Positions 33,814-44,033 of a stretch of 64,000 nucleotides of DNA are shown one piece after another; the first letter of the stretch is position 1; every line of letters starts with the position of its first letter. Both the position numbers and the translations under genes were made by a program. Under the pieces are notes generated by a model. It ran no database searches. It was given only the letters and a program-made list of their open reading frames with translations, and was not told the origin of the DNA. Source of the stretch: Sphaerulina vaccinii (taxonomy: Eukaryota; Ascomycota; Dothideomycetes; Mycosphaerellales; Mycosphaerellaceae); contig JAKUDP010000005.1 in NCBI GenBank assembly GCA_022570795.1, positions 124,001 to 188,000 of the forward strand, written 5' to 3'.

Positions 33814-36800
33814 CTACACTTTCTGTCGACGTTTTGGGTTCGCTGTCTTTTTCTTGGGAGTCGTCTGTTTGGCGGTATCGCTGTTGATGAACTTGAGAAG
33901 ATCATCGACTTTGCGTAGATCTGGGCCGCCTTGACCTGGCGACGGTGCTGTCTGTAGTGCCGCTGGGGTGGCTTGCCCTGCTGGAGGCACTTGCCTCGTG
34001 CCGCTAAGTTGGACTCTGGACGCACCCGGGCGGCCATTGCGCAGAATGACCTTAGGGTTCTGCATCAGGTTGGCCTGCTTCGCTTGACTGACCGCGTTGT
34101 GAGTCAGGGTCCCGTACCAGTTCTCAGCCTCCTTGGTATTCTGGTTCTCGGGCCCAAGTGTTGCCTTGAATATTTTGTAACTTTCACCCATCATTTTCAC
34201 TGCAGCCTGCGAGTCCCCATCCAAGGCTAGGGCTTGGGCAAGCTGGAATTGAAGTGTAGCAGTGTTGATAGATTGCTTGCCGGAGACCTCTTCGCAGATA
34301 TCGAGCGAAGCCTCAAACCACAATCGGGACTCGTGGAAAGATTTCAGCGATTGAAGCATGACCGCGGCATTGTTGATCGTGGTAATTGAGTCTGGGTGGC
34401 GAATGCCATAGACAATCTTCCACAGGTTCAGCGCATGCCGGACGTAGGCAAGAGCTCCTTTCGTGTTGCCGGTGGCGTGTTCGAACAAGCTGAGATTGAG
34501 GTAGGCTAGGATAGTCTCTGCATCGTCAATGCCGAGTGTCCGTTCTGAAACAATGACTGCCTTCTTGGCCAGCTCGACAGCTGCCTGCTTCTCTTCCAGT
34601 CCGTAGTATAGTGTCGAGAGAGCGTAATAAACACGAGCGACTTCAGGGTGCAATATACCATAAATCTGCTCGTGAAGGTTCAGGCTCTCGAGGAGCAGCT
34701 CTTGACCGAGGTCCTTTTGGTCCTGTTGTAAGCTCATGCGACCTGCGTCCAGCGCCTCCTCAGCTAGCACGCTCTTTGGAGAGGCCTCCTTCACAAGAGG
34801 AACGATGTTCATGACGTTGTCTGAGCGAAATGTTACTGGCGGGCTAGCTGCCGCCGTCGCTTGAGCGCGCGCTGGAGAAGTCTCTGTCTGGTGCCTCTTC
34901 TTCTTGTTCTTTTTGTTGTTCCCAGTGCCGTTGGTATGAGGCTCAGCAAGTGAATCGATAGAAACCTTCTCTTGCAGCTTCGGCTGAGCGGCAGCAGCCT
35001 CCTTTGTGAACACGTAGTCCTTGGCCTCGAGCTGAAGCCCAAGTTTCTTGGACACTTCACCAACGACTTGTAATTGTTTGCCACTTTGCACGAGACCGCC
35101 TTCAATGTCGTAGCGGTAACGCAATGAGATCTGGCGCCTAATCTCCTGATCAAGGCCTTCTGGTGTCTCTTGCTCATACTCGAATGAGGCTTCTGGGTAA
35201 AGCGATTTGAGCTCAGTATCAACCTCGGGCTTTGGCTGATTGTTGAGCTCTGTTCCGACCAAACAGTTCAACAGGTGCGCAACGCAGCTCTGCGCAAAGC
35301 ACGGCGGCAGAGTGCGCAGGTACTTGTTGGTGATATGCTTGAACGCTCGGCTAACCATCTCCTGGTGGGCCAGTTGTTGCAATGCCGCCAGCCTCTTGTC
35401 GGTCTTCTCAGACGCCAGACGAGCGACGTCGCCCAGATATCTGATGTTGATACCGCGCCTGTGCATTTCTCGCACTAAGCTGCGACCGTCCATCGGGAAG
35501 CCCACATCTCCCTCCTGCAGATCATGTACGAGTCGAGGTAGCACATCCGCAGTGAGGAATTCACATACTGCGCGAACAAGAGCTTCGTCTTGTGCCCATT
35601 CTGCCTTTTCTTCTTCGGTCTGTGGCTGCTGTCCGCTGAACACATCTGGGTTGATCGAGAAGTTGAAGTTCGACAAATCAACAGTTTCCTGTTGCTGCGG
35701 CTTGCTCTCCACAGCCGCTGGCTCGTCAGCCTCCTTGCCCTTGGCATCTCCATTAGTCAACTCTTTTGGCTTCTCAGATGCGCCCGCAGCAGCCTGTTCC
35801 TTCTCAGCGCGCTTCTTCTCGAGCTCTTTCGAGATGTAGTCTCGCATCTGCTTGATCCTGTATGAGTCGACAAGTTCAGGACGCAACACTGTCATACGGT
35901 GAGGGTAGCGCTTCTCGTCGGTCTGATCGTCACCTCGGTGGCTTTCGAGCCAGGCGATATCCAGAGGTGTAATTCGGTAGAGATCGAGGACGTACTTTCT
36001 CCCGTCAGTGCCCATGAGACCCTTCGTTTCAACGCTGGCTTCCAGGTCGTGTCTCTTGAGCTCCTTGTCCCACACAGCGTGTTTCTTGACTCGCATCGCC
36101 TTGCTCAGCTCGCTGAAGGGTTGGACGAATCCTTCATGTGTTGCAATGATGTCTTTTCCTTCGACTCCACCGTAGTCGATCTGATGCTCGCCAGGCTCTC
36201 TCTGCTTGAAAATACCAGGCACGATGCTCTGGCCAACGACGCGCTTGCCCAAATAGTCCACGACTACAGTTCCAGGCGTGAACAGTCCATTAATGTCCAG
36301 TTGGTTCACAGCCTTCACTCCTTGGACGTCCTTGCCCGTTGCAACTCTGGCAGCTTCATCGCCGCCGTCGCTGGCAAATGTACCCACACCGTCTGCACCA
36401 AAACTGTAGAAGACGTTGTTGTATACGAAGATCTGCGCATCCTTCGCTTCAGTCGGGTTCAGTGGTTGGACCTCACCACGAGCAACCAGACAAGCACCGC
36501 GCACTGCAGCCTCATTGTACTCGGCGAAGAGCTTACTGGTGAGCCGTTCTCGGAACACACGATCCTGCACGGTCTCCTTCGGTAGCTCGCGCGTCGATTG
36601 AAACTCCTCGTTCCAGTCACGAAGTGTCTCAGCGTTCTCCGCTCCGCCCAGGAGGAAAGCCTCTTGCGTGCGAGTAAGATCAGCCTGGTGTTGCTGTATA
36701 GAGGAAGCAGAAACGAGCCATGGTGCTGCAGGAATGCTATTACTGAGGGCATATGACGCCAATGGGTCTCGCTTTCCGTTGTATTCCTGCAGCAGTCTGA

Positions 36801-37686
36801 AGTTGTTCTCGAATGATGGCGAGACTTGACTTAGCAGATTGATGAGGGAATGCGCAGCGGCGCTCTTTGGTGTGCTTCGCGGCGCAGGGTCGAACTTGTT
36901 GTTGGTCGACTTGTTGATGTAGAAGCCAGAGACGTGAGCCGTGATGTAGTGCTGCTCGCCCTCGTTGGTCACGACCTGGAGATACAGCAGATGGCCACGG
37001 TTCCGTAAGTGGTAGGGAGGTGGGTTCCAGACGGAGAGCGAGATGCTCTTCACAGTCTTCGGCGCGGATTCGCGAGCCTGCTGAAGCAAAGTCGAGACGG
37101 AGCCAGGTGCGTCCAAGTCATAGCCAGTGACTGGATTCGTCGTATCCTTGTCAGTCTTTTCTGCAGGCATTTCCACACTATCGCACAAGCTGATTCCCGC
37201 ATCGATTCCCGTCACCAGGTCTGTACGATCTCCAGCAGCTCCGATGAGTTCTCGCACTCTGACCACATGCATGCGAGCCTGTGCCTCTGTATATGGGTCC
37301 TCCACAAGCTTGCAGACTCGGTCGGCAATGATTCCTTCCACCTCGTGCAGCTCCACGAAGTCATTGATGCGCTTCCCTTGGTGCTCCAGATGGAAGCACG
37401 AGTACTGGAATGTATGAGGTGTGTCCACGATCGATTGTCTGATATCCTGCACCTGCTCTTGACTTGACACAGTTATCTGCGTTTCGCCTGGAGCGTGTGG
37501 CAGTTTGATGGTGAGCTGGAAGACATTCTCTACAGGCGCTGCCTCTGCATCTGCCTCTGCCTCTCCATCGGGCTTCGATGCATCCTCGCTATCGCCGTTG
37601 GTCAATGTGCCGTTCGTCTCGGAGGAAGTCGCGTGAGCATCGGCGTCGCTGGCTTTGGTCGAGTCCTGCTTGGATCCTGTCGTCAT
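33814..37686 (-). CDS. CLU1: Clustered mitochondria protein homologue CLU1/CluA
   Basis: Single exon, 1,290 residues from MTTGSKQDSTKASDADAH; upstream in-frame ATG at 37782 adds an unlikely hydrophobic leader. N-terminal ubiquitin-like part (QLTIKLPHAPGETQITVSS), then GLMGTDGRKYVLDLYRITPL and ALVRAVCEFLTADVLPRLVHDL of the CLU and eIF3-p135-like domains. Tetratricopeptide repeats follow (HPEVARVYYALSTLYYGLEE, DAETILAYLNLSLFEHA, HPDSITTINNAAVMLQSLKS). It ends with a basic tail KKKTANPKRRQKV and TAG. CLU proteins bind mRNAs for mitochondrial proteins and keep mitochondria spread through the cytoplasm; yeast Clu1 also associates with eIF3. Length is usual for fungi. The frame continues open past the stop (see 33460-33813). 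Confidence 0.96.
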   Translation of the reverse strand: MTTGSKQDSTKASDADAHATSSETNGTLTNGDSEDASKPDGEAEADAEAAPVENVFQLTIKLPHAPGETQITVSSQEQVQDIRQSIVDTPHTFQYSCFHLEHQGKRINDFVELHEVEGIIADRVCKLVEDPYTEAQARMHVVRVRELIGAAGDRTDLVTGIDAGISLCDSVEMPAEKTDKDTTNPVTGYDLDAPGSVSTLLQQARESAPKTVKSISLSVWNPPPYHLRNRGHLLYLQVVTNEGEQHYITAHVSGFYINKSTNNKFDPAPRSTPKSAAAHSLINLLSQVSPSFENNFRLLQEYNGKRDPLASYALSNSIPAAPWLVSASSIQQHQADLTRTQEAFLLGGAENAETLRDWNEEFQSTRELPKETVQDRVFRERLTSKLFAEYNEAAVRGACLVARGEVQPLNPTEAKDAQIFVYNNVFYSFGADGVGTFASDGGDEAARVATGKDVQGVKAVNQLDINGLFTPGTVVVDYLGKRVVGQSIVPGIFKQREPGEHQIDYGGVEGKDIIATHEGFVQPFSELSKAMRVKKHAVWDKELKRHDLEASVETKGLMGTDGRKYVLDLYRITPLDIAWLESHRGDDQTDEKRYPHRMTVLRPELVDSYRIKQMRDYISKELEKKRAEKEQAAAGASEKPKELTNGDAKGKEADEPAAVESKPQQQETVDLSNFNFSINPDVFSGQQPQTEEEKAEWAQDEALVRAVCEFLTADVLPRLVHDLQEGDVGFPMDGRSLVREMHRRGINIRYLGDVARLASEKTDKRLAALQQLAHQEMVSRAFKHITNKYLRTLPPCFAQSCVAHLLNCLVGTELNNQPKPEVDTELKSLYPEASFEYEQETPEGLDQEIRRQISLRYRYDIEGGLVQSGKQLQVVGEVSKKLGLQLEAKDYVFTKEAAAAQPKLQEKVSIDSLAEPHTNGTGNNKKNKKKRHQTETSPARAQATAAASPPVTFRSDNVMNIVPLVKEASPKSVLAEEALDAGRMSLQQDQKDLGQELLLESLNLHEQIYGILHPEVARVYYALSTLYYGLEEKQAAVELAKKAVIVSERTLGIDDAETILAYLNLSLFEHATGNTKGALAYVRHALNLWKIVYGIRHPDSITTINNAAVMLQSLKSFHESRLWFEASLDICEEVSGKQSINTATLQFQLAQALALDGDSQAAVKMMGESYKIFKATLGPENQNTKEAENWYGTLTHNAVSQAKQANLMQNPKVILRNGRPGASRVQLSGTRQVPPAGQATPAALQTAPSPGQGGPDLRKVDDLLKFINSDTAKQTTPKKKTANPKRRQKV

Positions 37687-38336
37687 TGTCAATGAGGAGT
37701 GACCTCGTGATCCAATTGCTGGAAATAGGCAGATGTCTGCTGGATAGTTCACGCAGATGCCAATGGCAAAGACACATACCATTTATCGATGCATCATCAT
37801 TGACAGCCATGCTTCTTTCGTTCTGGCTTGTCGATCAATTTGATCAATCGATCGGTCAATCTGCAAAATGCGATTGAAGAAAAGCAACCGAAAAGACCTG
37901 TTGTAAAGGAACTATTGGTACAAAACGACACGACTGTGTCAAAAGGTGAATGCAGTTGTTGTGTAAAGGTGATGAAAGGTGACAAAACTTCGACTGGAGC
38001 TTCCTTGTCTCGTGGAAAAGAGAGTTCGTGTGAAGCCGACAAGGTCCGACAAGACACCTCCTAGTCTCCGCAAGTGTCTTCTGGACATGTGACTACGTGA
38101 TCGCTGGACTGCATCTCACCTAAGGCAGATCAGAATGTGCCAGGAACTGAGATGATGTGAAGTGAGCTGGAGAGTGAGGTGAGGTGAAAGTTTCGTTCAT
38201 GTCATGCAAGGGCGAACGGACCACATGCAGATCGTGTAGCACGAGAATCATAGATATCTTAATACTGTACATACAGATCCATAGGTGGATAGGTCGGATA
38301 CCGACTCAAGGTGGTAGTCGAACTTGACGGCACACT
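37687..38336. other. Intergenic, CLU1 promoter
   Basis: A 650-bp gap upstream of CLU1. It contains repeated GATCAATCG-like and AGGTGA-rich stretches (around 37838-37862 and 38160-38190), typical of a promoter, and no coding region. Confidence 0.45.
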
Positions 38337-39728
38337 CTACTTGGTCATCTTCACTTCCGTCGCCTTCTCATCGATCTCTGGCGCAAGACAATCCTCATTG
38401 ACAGCGTCCACCGCGATCTGAGGAGCATGGCCCTCTACACGCTTGACGGCTTTCCCTTCAAGGAAAGAAACGAGACCACCTACACCCGCCACGCCGCATG
38501 CAAGCGCCACGAACAGCCCTGTACTCCAGGATGGTCTGTCAATTCTATTCATGGCCCACATGAAGTAGCACAGGCAGCATTGGAATATCGTGTTCCAGAC
38601 CTGGCACCATATGAAGAAGTCCAACTTCCACACCTTGGTGTCAGGCGCCCGTACACCAGTCAGTGGCGCATTAGGAGCCTTACTCTCAGGAATCGGTACC
38701 CTTGGGTCGAAGTCGGCGGCGGTCGGTTGAGCGGCCTCGAGATCTTTCGAACTCTGCTGACCATGAAGATATTCTTGACTCGACAATTGATCCAAAGTTG
38801 TTTGTCCAGGTAGTCTGAACCAACCCTTGTAGTATCCTCCGAGTTTCCTCAGACCATACATTTTCTTCTCCAACCCATGCTTACTTTCACTTGTGAGCCT
38901 GTACTTCATGAGATAGAACAAATCTCTGAGTCTCAACGGTGCTAGGCCAAATCCTGTAACGCAGAATAGGGCATTGAGGATCTGAGAGTCCCACTCTATC
39001 CACTTCCTGCGAGGGCTATCGATGTCGTTACAGTTGAAGTACTTTTGGCCAGGACTGTTTTGGTCAGGAGACCAGCACATGGCTGGTGATGCATTGCAGA
39101 GTAACAAGAAGAGCATGCCACCCCACGCGACTACATTCAAGCCATAAAGAGTGATAAGAAAACCAGGTATCGTGAGGAACCACTTCCAGAAGCCTTTCAA
39201 GGCATTTGCTGTAGATGTCGTCCATGGTAGTTGAGGAGGAGGTATGTATCCAGATGTGTAAATCTTGTTTGCGTGCTGGAGCGGTGTTATTTTGTCCTGC
39301 ACAATGGCTGTATGCTTGTCTTCTCGTACCACGACTGGCACTTTGTCCTGCGCACTATTCCTTGAGGGCTCTTCAACAAGCGGCGGGAACGGCTCCAGTC
39401 CCGTCCCTGTTCTCTGCACTCCGTCCTCCCGATTCGACCCATCTCGTGTTTGGAGTGATGTTCTTGTGGTCCTCCTGCTGTTACTCCTACTTCTTGTGCC
39501 GCCGATCACTGTTTCCGGCTGGGCTAGGACACCGCTTCTGATCTCGTCGATAGTTGGGGCCTTGCTCGTGGCGTCTGCAGTTGCTGCTAGGAAGCCTGGT
39601 GGGAGCCCGCTGTCCAGCGCCCGTTCCGTAGCAGCTACTACAGTCTGAACCACGCTCGAGACTGACGAGGCTCTACGTCTGAAGAACGCGTTGCCCGAGG
39701 TGGGCGAAGTGGGTGTACCGGAAGCCAT
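38337..39728 (-). CDS. DUF2985 membrane protein
   Basis: Single exon, 463 residues from MASGTPTSPTSGNAFFRRRA. The first 150 residues are Ser/Thr/Arg-rich. Then come the DUF2985 (PF11204) blocks WFLTIPGFLITLYGLNVVAW, MLFLLLCNASPAMCW, RKWIEWDSQILNALFCVTGF and LAPLRLRDLFYLMKYR. After an acidic linker there is KVWKLDFFIWCQVWNTIFQ and another hydrophobic pair. I count four to five transmembrane segments. The family is widespread in fungi and has no established function; several members carry the conserved CNASPAMC cysteines seen here. Confidence 0.88.
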   Translation of the reverse strand: MASGTPTSPTSGNAFFRRRASSVSSVVQTVVAATERALDSGLPPGFLAATADATSKAPTIDEIRSGVLAQPETVIGGTRSRSNSRRTTRTSLQTRDGSNREDGVQRTGTGLEPFPPLVEEPSRNSAQDKVPVVVREDKHTAIVQDKITPLQHANKIYTSGYIPPPQLPWTTSTANALKGFWKWFLTIPGFLITLYGLNVVAWGGMLFLLLCNASPAMCWSPDQNSPGQKYFNCNDIDSPRRKWIEWDSQILNALFCVTGFGLAPLRLRDLFYLMKYRLTSESKHGLEKKMYGLRKLGGYYKGWFRLPGQTTLDQLSSQEYLHGQQSSKDLEAAQPTAADFDPRVPIPESKAPNAPLTGVRAPDTKVWKLDFFIWCQVWNTIFQCCLCYFMWAMNRIDRPSWSTGLFVALACGVAGVGGLVSFLEGKAVKRVEGHAPQIAVDAVNEDCLAPEIDEKATEVKMTK

Positions 39729-40419
39729 GTTTGTTGCCCGTTCTGTCGGCGCGTAAACAAATGTCCAATGCCTTCCTCTACAACTCGTGCTTGATCACTA
39801 AACAATGTCTCGCGGTTGTGATAGGATGTATTCGGAATAAGATCGTAAGGCGCGTATAGTCCAGGCAGATCTCTCCAATTTGTGAACAGCCGTACACACG
39901 ACAGGAGCGACGTCCAGTCTCAGATCGAGAAATGCATCCGGAGATACTTTCACAAAACAGCTCGCCGACACTGGAAATCTGTAGAGACCATGCGCACGAG
40001 CACGATATGCGCGCTGCTGCTGTCAATACAGTTTGCAAGGATAGTTCTTGGAGTAAATATATGGTCGTGCGCGTCCGCTCATGTGGGAGCCAGTAAGTCG
40101 AGAATTTGACCCAGTAGAGGCATTGGCGGCGCGAGTGCTCTTATGTAGAAGTTTCCGATACCTGCCGCCTGCGCCATGGTTATGCAATTACGATCAAGAT
40201 GCAGTGGAAGTGATGGTCGTGTTTCAATGCGAGCGAGGCGAGTACGAAGGGTGGCGCAGTTCGCAATTCTTGGGACACGGCAGCAGCCATGGCACGCGAT
40301 TGGCGGAGGGAGCCACATTCACAAGACAAGACAAGGAGAATTGTTCACACTCCTCCTTGACTTCCTGGTTCGTACAAGATCTTTTTCTCTAGACTACGTG
40401 GTATTCAGATCAGATCAGA
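39729..40419. other. Intergenic, no gene supported
   Basis: A 690-bp gap. Frames at 40081-40523 on the plus strand lack motifs and overlap each other. Confidence 0.45.
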
Positions 40420-40914
40420 TCAAATCGCCTTCCTCCCAAAACCATCCTTGGCCCTCTGCGCAGCTTTCCCATACAGCTCAAAATTCGCCACAGGACAATC
40501 CCTCTTCGTCACCATCCTCCTAATGATCCAGCTCCCCTCCCAGAGCTCAAGATCAAATTCTTGTCTGCCTCTCGCAGTAGCTTCCTCAGGGACACCGTCT
40601 TCTTCCTGAATACAGTGATATGCAATCACATTCACTACCGCATGAGCCTTCTCCTTTCCCTCTTCTGCGAAAGTAATGACAGGACTACCGACGAAGTGCT
40701 GAGTAGCAGTAAACCCCGATAGAGCGAGATAGACTTGCACCCACCATTTCTCTGGCATGTAAGATACTGGCGGGGCGTCAAGGTGAGAAGAGTTGTCTAG
40801 CAGGAATTCCTGGATGAAGAGTAAGAGCATCAAAGCTTGGTCGAGAGTGTCTTCTGCGTAGCTGAAGTTGTAGACCGCTCGTGTTATTGCTGATTCGGCG
40901 AGGAGTCGGTCCAT
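40420..40914 (-). CDS. SnoaL/NTF2-like domain protein
   Basis: Single exon, 164 residues from MDRLLAESAITRAVYNFSYA. The opening helix followed by QHFVGSPVITFAEEGKEKAHAVVNVIAYHC and LELWEGSWIIRRMVTKRDCP matches the SnoaL-like (PF13577) cone fold: helix, short middle, then strands with an R-x2-GSW-I-R-type strand. Members include small dehydratases, isomerases and many uncharacterised enzymes. The usual active-site Asp/His pair cannot be assigned reliably. No biosynthetic partner genes are adjacent. Confidence 0.75.
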   Translation of the reverse strand: MDRLLAESAITRAVYNFSYAEDTLDQALMLLLFIQEFLLDNSSHLDAPPVSYMPEKWWVQVYLALSGFTATQHFVGSPVITFAEEGKEKAHAVVNVIAYHCIQEEDGVPEEATARGRQEFDLELWEGSWIIRRMVTKRDCPVANFELYGKAAQRAKDGFGRKAI

Positions 40915-41234
40915 GTTTTGTCTCTGCTCTGCTAAGATGAGACCGAGAACACAGCTGACAGACAGGCCGATGGAATTATATGTGTCAAGGTTGACGGATC
41001 ATGCGGTGTGCCACTCGGCAGGTATTGTTGATCTTCAAGCGGTGTGCAGCACGTAAAGTTAGAGCATCTATTGTTCACAATCTCATGGTGGCTGTCGAGA
41101 AGCCCATGAAGGAACACTACCCAGACATTGTGTGGTGGTAGATTGGTTTGACATTCTCTTCATAAATTCATATTGCTCACATCCCTCCAAGATCATCGCC
41201 ATAACTTTCCACGGGTATCATAATTCACAAATTC
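40915..41234. other. Intergenic
   Basis: This 320-bp gap holds the promoter of the SnoaL-like gene and the 3' end of the Afi1 gene. Nothing else is seen. Confidence 0.5.
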
Positions 41235-43733
41235 TCACTCTCTTCCCTCTTCGATTGTAAGCCGTTCCACTCTCAGAGTCATAACTCTATCCCATCCAAT
41301 CCTGATAAAGCGTCCCAACGCATGCCAGAAGTGTCGTCCAGCTTCATGTTCCTTGATCCTGCCCAATAACTCGGCCACTTCCTCTCTCACGTCGATTCTC
41401 GAATGGAAAAGTCCCATACCAATATATAGCAATCCAGAGTTCTGTCCGCTACCTGACGCCGTGGCCTTGTTCTCCCAAACACCATTAACAACCACCGAAA
41501 GCAATTGGCTGATTTCCTGCTCAGATCGGGTCGCAGCACATATGGCTAGATAGATGTTTGCACTCTGTTCGTGGCCAAGTCGTAACTTCGCCAGCTTGTC
41601 ATGCAGGTGCTGTAGATCTAGGTGCTTGATCGGACGATGCACGTAGAGTGCTGCTAGATCTTGCACAAAATTGTAGTAGCTGCGTGTATTGCGCCAACCT
41701 TCAATTCGGGTTGAGTTGGCTGCCAGCTCGGTGGTTTTGCTTGCGACTGTGGGCCACACGTAGCCATGTCCAGTCACCTCGGGAGGTATTCTACCATCAT
41801 TCGGACTGATTGGCGATCCTTCTGACGCCGCCTTGGAATTGTCCGGATTGTGTATGTGAAGGGCACTGGCACCGTAAACAGTCTCTTCGAAGCTGGAAGC
41901 CAGTCTAGTGAACTTGACAATCCACTTTCTGAACTTGGCCCTTATGGCGTTCTCGCCATGTCTTTCGCTGATTGCGACAAGTACACTCTGAATGAAAGCT
42001 CCATCTCCAGTGGCATCACTGCTTAGGCTATTGTTTGGAGCAGCATTACCGCCCAAACCTGCCGATAAGCTTCCACCGGCTGACATGAAGGATGCAATAC
42101 CTCCTCCACTGCCGCTCGATGCTATCGTTCCTGGCTGGTGAGTGTTTTGGTGGAAGAATGCCACGCCTTCTGTCAATGGTGCTTGCTCGATGCGGTTGGA
42201 TATCTTCATTCGTCCTGTGCCGAGATCACACATCAAGTCCCACCATTCGGCGTGATGCGTGAACATGGGATTCGTCACGCCCGCAATGAAGCCAGGCACT
42301 CTGAGCAGATCTTCGATCTTTGTCAGATCAGTGTAGGGAAATGCATGTCGGGTGAAGCCGCGCAGAACACCTCCAGAAGCCAGAGCACATGCTGCAAGGA
42401 CAGCTTCCGCGACATCAGAGCTGGGTAGCTTATCTCCCAGAAATATGACACGCTTTTGAGTCAGAAGTGCGTTCAGAAGGACAATAATGGGATGTGTGGT
42501 GGGTCCAGACGTGGTGAGGTGAGGATGAGTCGGATTGAAAGGGATGGCCTGCGTCGAATGTGGAGTGCTGAAGGTGGTGATCAATTTGGTCAAGCTGAAA
42601 TCACCAACTGTCTCTGGGCTGACTGCTGTGGCTATCTTGACCGGGACTGGGACGTTGGCATAGTGGACCACGCTTTCGAACTCGTGGGTGTCTCGAGGCA
42701 GCCCATAGCGAGTTCTTGACTGGAGTTGGGTCGTACTTGATGGCTCGAGTGGTGATAGCGTTGCATCCTGGTCTCTATTGGATGCCATTCGTTGAGCAAT
42801 AATGGCCTCGAATCTTTCCAGAAACATGTCCTTGGCGTCAGAGGCTTGCAGGATATACTTCTCCAGGAAGCTCAGCCTAGGCAGTAATGACAAGTCCATA
42901 TTATTGACAGCCTCATATAGAGAGGCCAGAGTCTCGGCTTGAGGATGCGCAAAGTACTGCTCGAGGGCCAACAGCAGAAGTGGCTTGTATATGTGCAAGA
43001 AAGAATGCCGTGTGCAAATGGCCATTGCTTTGACTATGGCACCTCGAGGTACGGATGGGTCGAGCTTCGTGTTCACCAGGTTCAGGACGTATACCAAAGG
43101 AGGTCCATCGAGATTGACGTCTTCAGAATCATCGTCGTCAATGTCATCTCCGTAGTCCTCGTCCCCATCTTGTTCATCCTCGGCACCAGCGTCTGCTTGA
43201 CCATCATCGGGATCCGCACCACCTCGCCGCCTTCTCCGACGCCTACGCCGCCTTTCTCTTTCTTCCTCTTCCTGGCCAGCATCTTTGTGAAGGAAGAATG
43301 TAGTCCAGTCCTGCGATCGCTTGTCCACTTGGTCTGGCAACATCAACTCGGCCAGCATGTGCTCATCACCGCCTACAGGTGCGGGATACTGCTGCTCCAT
43401 GATGCTGCCTCGATCAATGTCGAACGAGGCGACCAGAATGTACTCGACATGTTTCTCATTGCTGTCGGCAGGGTATTGCGACTTGACGGGCTTCGCATTG
43501 CGTTGAGCTCTCTTTTGGGGAGATGCTAGTTGTTGTTGAGCGGACGAGTGCTGCGAGGCGGAGTGGCTGGAGTGGTAGCTGGCGCTGGTGCTCTGGTGCG
43601 ACACATTGGAGCGACTGTGCTGGTGCTTGACGGTCAGATTGCCCGAGACGCTGGATGGGAACGAGTTCAGCTTGCGCGACGAATGGCTGCCCGTGCTATT
43701 GGTGTTGGACCTCAATGGGAGCGTTGTTGCCAT
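41235..43733 (-). CDS. AFI1: Afi1-type Arf3-interacting polarity protein
   Basis: Single exon, 832 residues. After a Ser/Gln-rich start, residues about 97-160 carry the Afi1 docking block VEYILVASFDIDRGSIMEQQ and GGDEHMLAELMLPDQV (PF07792). An insertion follows: a run of arginines beside a 50-residue Asp/Glu tract. The SPA/DENN-like part (PF08616) includes PPLVYVLNLVNTKLDPSVPRG, TRHSFLHIYKPLLLLALEQY, LNALLTQKRVIFLGDKLPSS and HAEWWDLMCDLGTGRMKIS. Yeast Afi1 binds the GTPase Arf3 and helps polarise it at the cell cortex; the DENN-like core suggests a GTPase partner. The gene is divergent from the EF-hand gene. Confidence 0.93.
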   Translation of the reverse strand: MATTLPLRSNTNSTGSHSSRKLNSFPSSVSGNLTVKHQHSRSNVSHQSTSASYHSSHSASQHSSAQQQLASPQKRAQRNAKPVKSQYPADSNEKHVEYILVASFDIDRGSIMEQQYPAPVGGDEHMLAELMLPDQVDKRSQDWTTFFLHKDAGQEEEERERRRRRRRRRRGGADPDDGQADAGAEDEQDGDEDYGDDIDDDDSEDVNLDGPPLVYVLNLVNTKLDPSVPRGAIVKAMAICTRHSFLHIYKPLLLLALEQYFAHPQAETLASLYEAVNNMDLSLLPRLSFLEKYILQASDAKDMFLERFEAIIAQRMASNRDQDATLSPLEPSSTTQLQSRTRYGLPRDTHEFESVVHYANVPVPVKIATAVSPETVGDFSLTKLITTFSTPHSTQAIPFNPTHPHLTTSGPTTHPIIVLLNALLTQKRVIFLGDKLPSSDVAEAVLAACALASGGVLRGFTRHAFPYTDLTKIEDLLRVPGFIAGVTNPMFTHHAEWWDLMCDLGTGRMKISNRIEQAPLTEGVAFFHQNTHQPGTIASSGSGGGIASFMSAGGSLSAGLGGNAAPNNSLSSDATGDGAFIQSVLVAISERHGENAIRAKFRKWIVKFTRLASSFEETVYGASALHIHNPDNSKAASEGSPISPNDGRIPPEVTGHGYVWPTVASKTTELAANSTRIEGWRNTRSYYNFVQDLAALYVHRPIKHLDLQHLHDKLAKLRLGHEQSANIYLAICAATRSEQEISQLLSVVVNGVWENKATASGSGQNSGLLYIGMGLFHSRIDVREEVAELLGRIKEHEAGRHFWHALGRFIRIGWDRVMTLRVERLTIEEGRE

Positions 43734-44033
43734 ATTTGACTCTTCTTCTCTTCTCTTCTCTTCCTCTCCCTCTTCTTCCCTCCTAGCAGTAGAAGTCAGA
43801 CCTCCTCCATCTCATCTCATCGTCTGGAGACCAACAGCTGCCCTCTCGGTTCACGTGACGGAGTAGTAAGGGTCTCTCTCATCCCCCTGCGTCGATCAGC
43901 TGGTGGCCGAAAGCTTGATCCTCGCTTGGGTGTTGCTCCGGACGCGCTTCTGATGACACAAAGTAAACAGACACGCTTCAGTCGCTCTTCTTCGTCGGTG
44001 CGGTGCTCGAATCGTCGACTTCTTCGAGCAGAC
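43734..44033. promoter_or_regulatory. Divergent promoter, AFI1 and EF-hand gene
   Basis: A 300-bp region with a CT-rich run (43739-43780: TCTTCTTCTCTTCTCTTCTC-like), often found near fungal transcription start sites. Confidence 0.45.

Noticed and set aside
33423..34037. 204-codon minus-strand frame overlapping the CLU1 end, with repeated Met-Ser-Leu
   Set aside because: It is the out-of-frame reading of the VDEP minisatellite and CLU1 tail; its SMSL repeats arise from the repeat unit.
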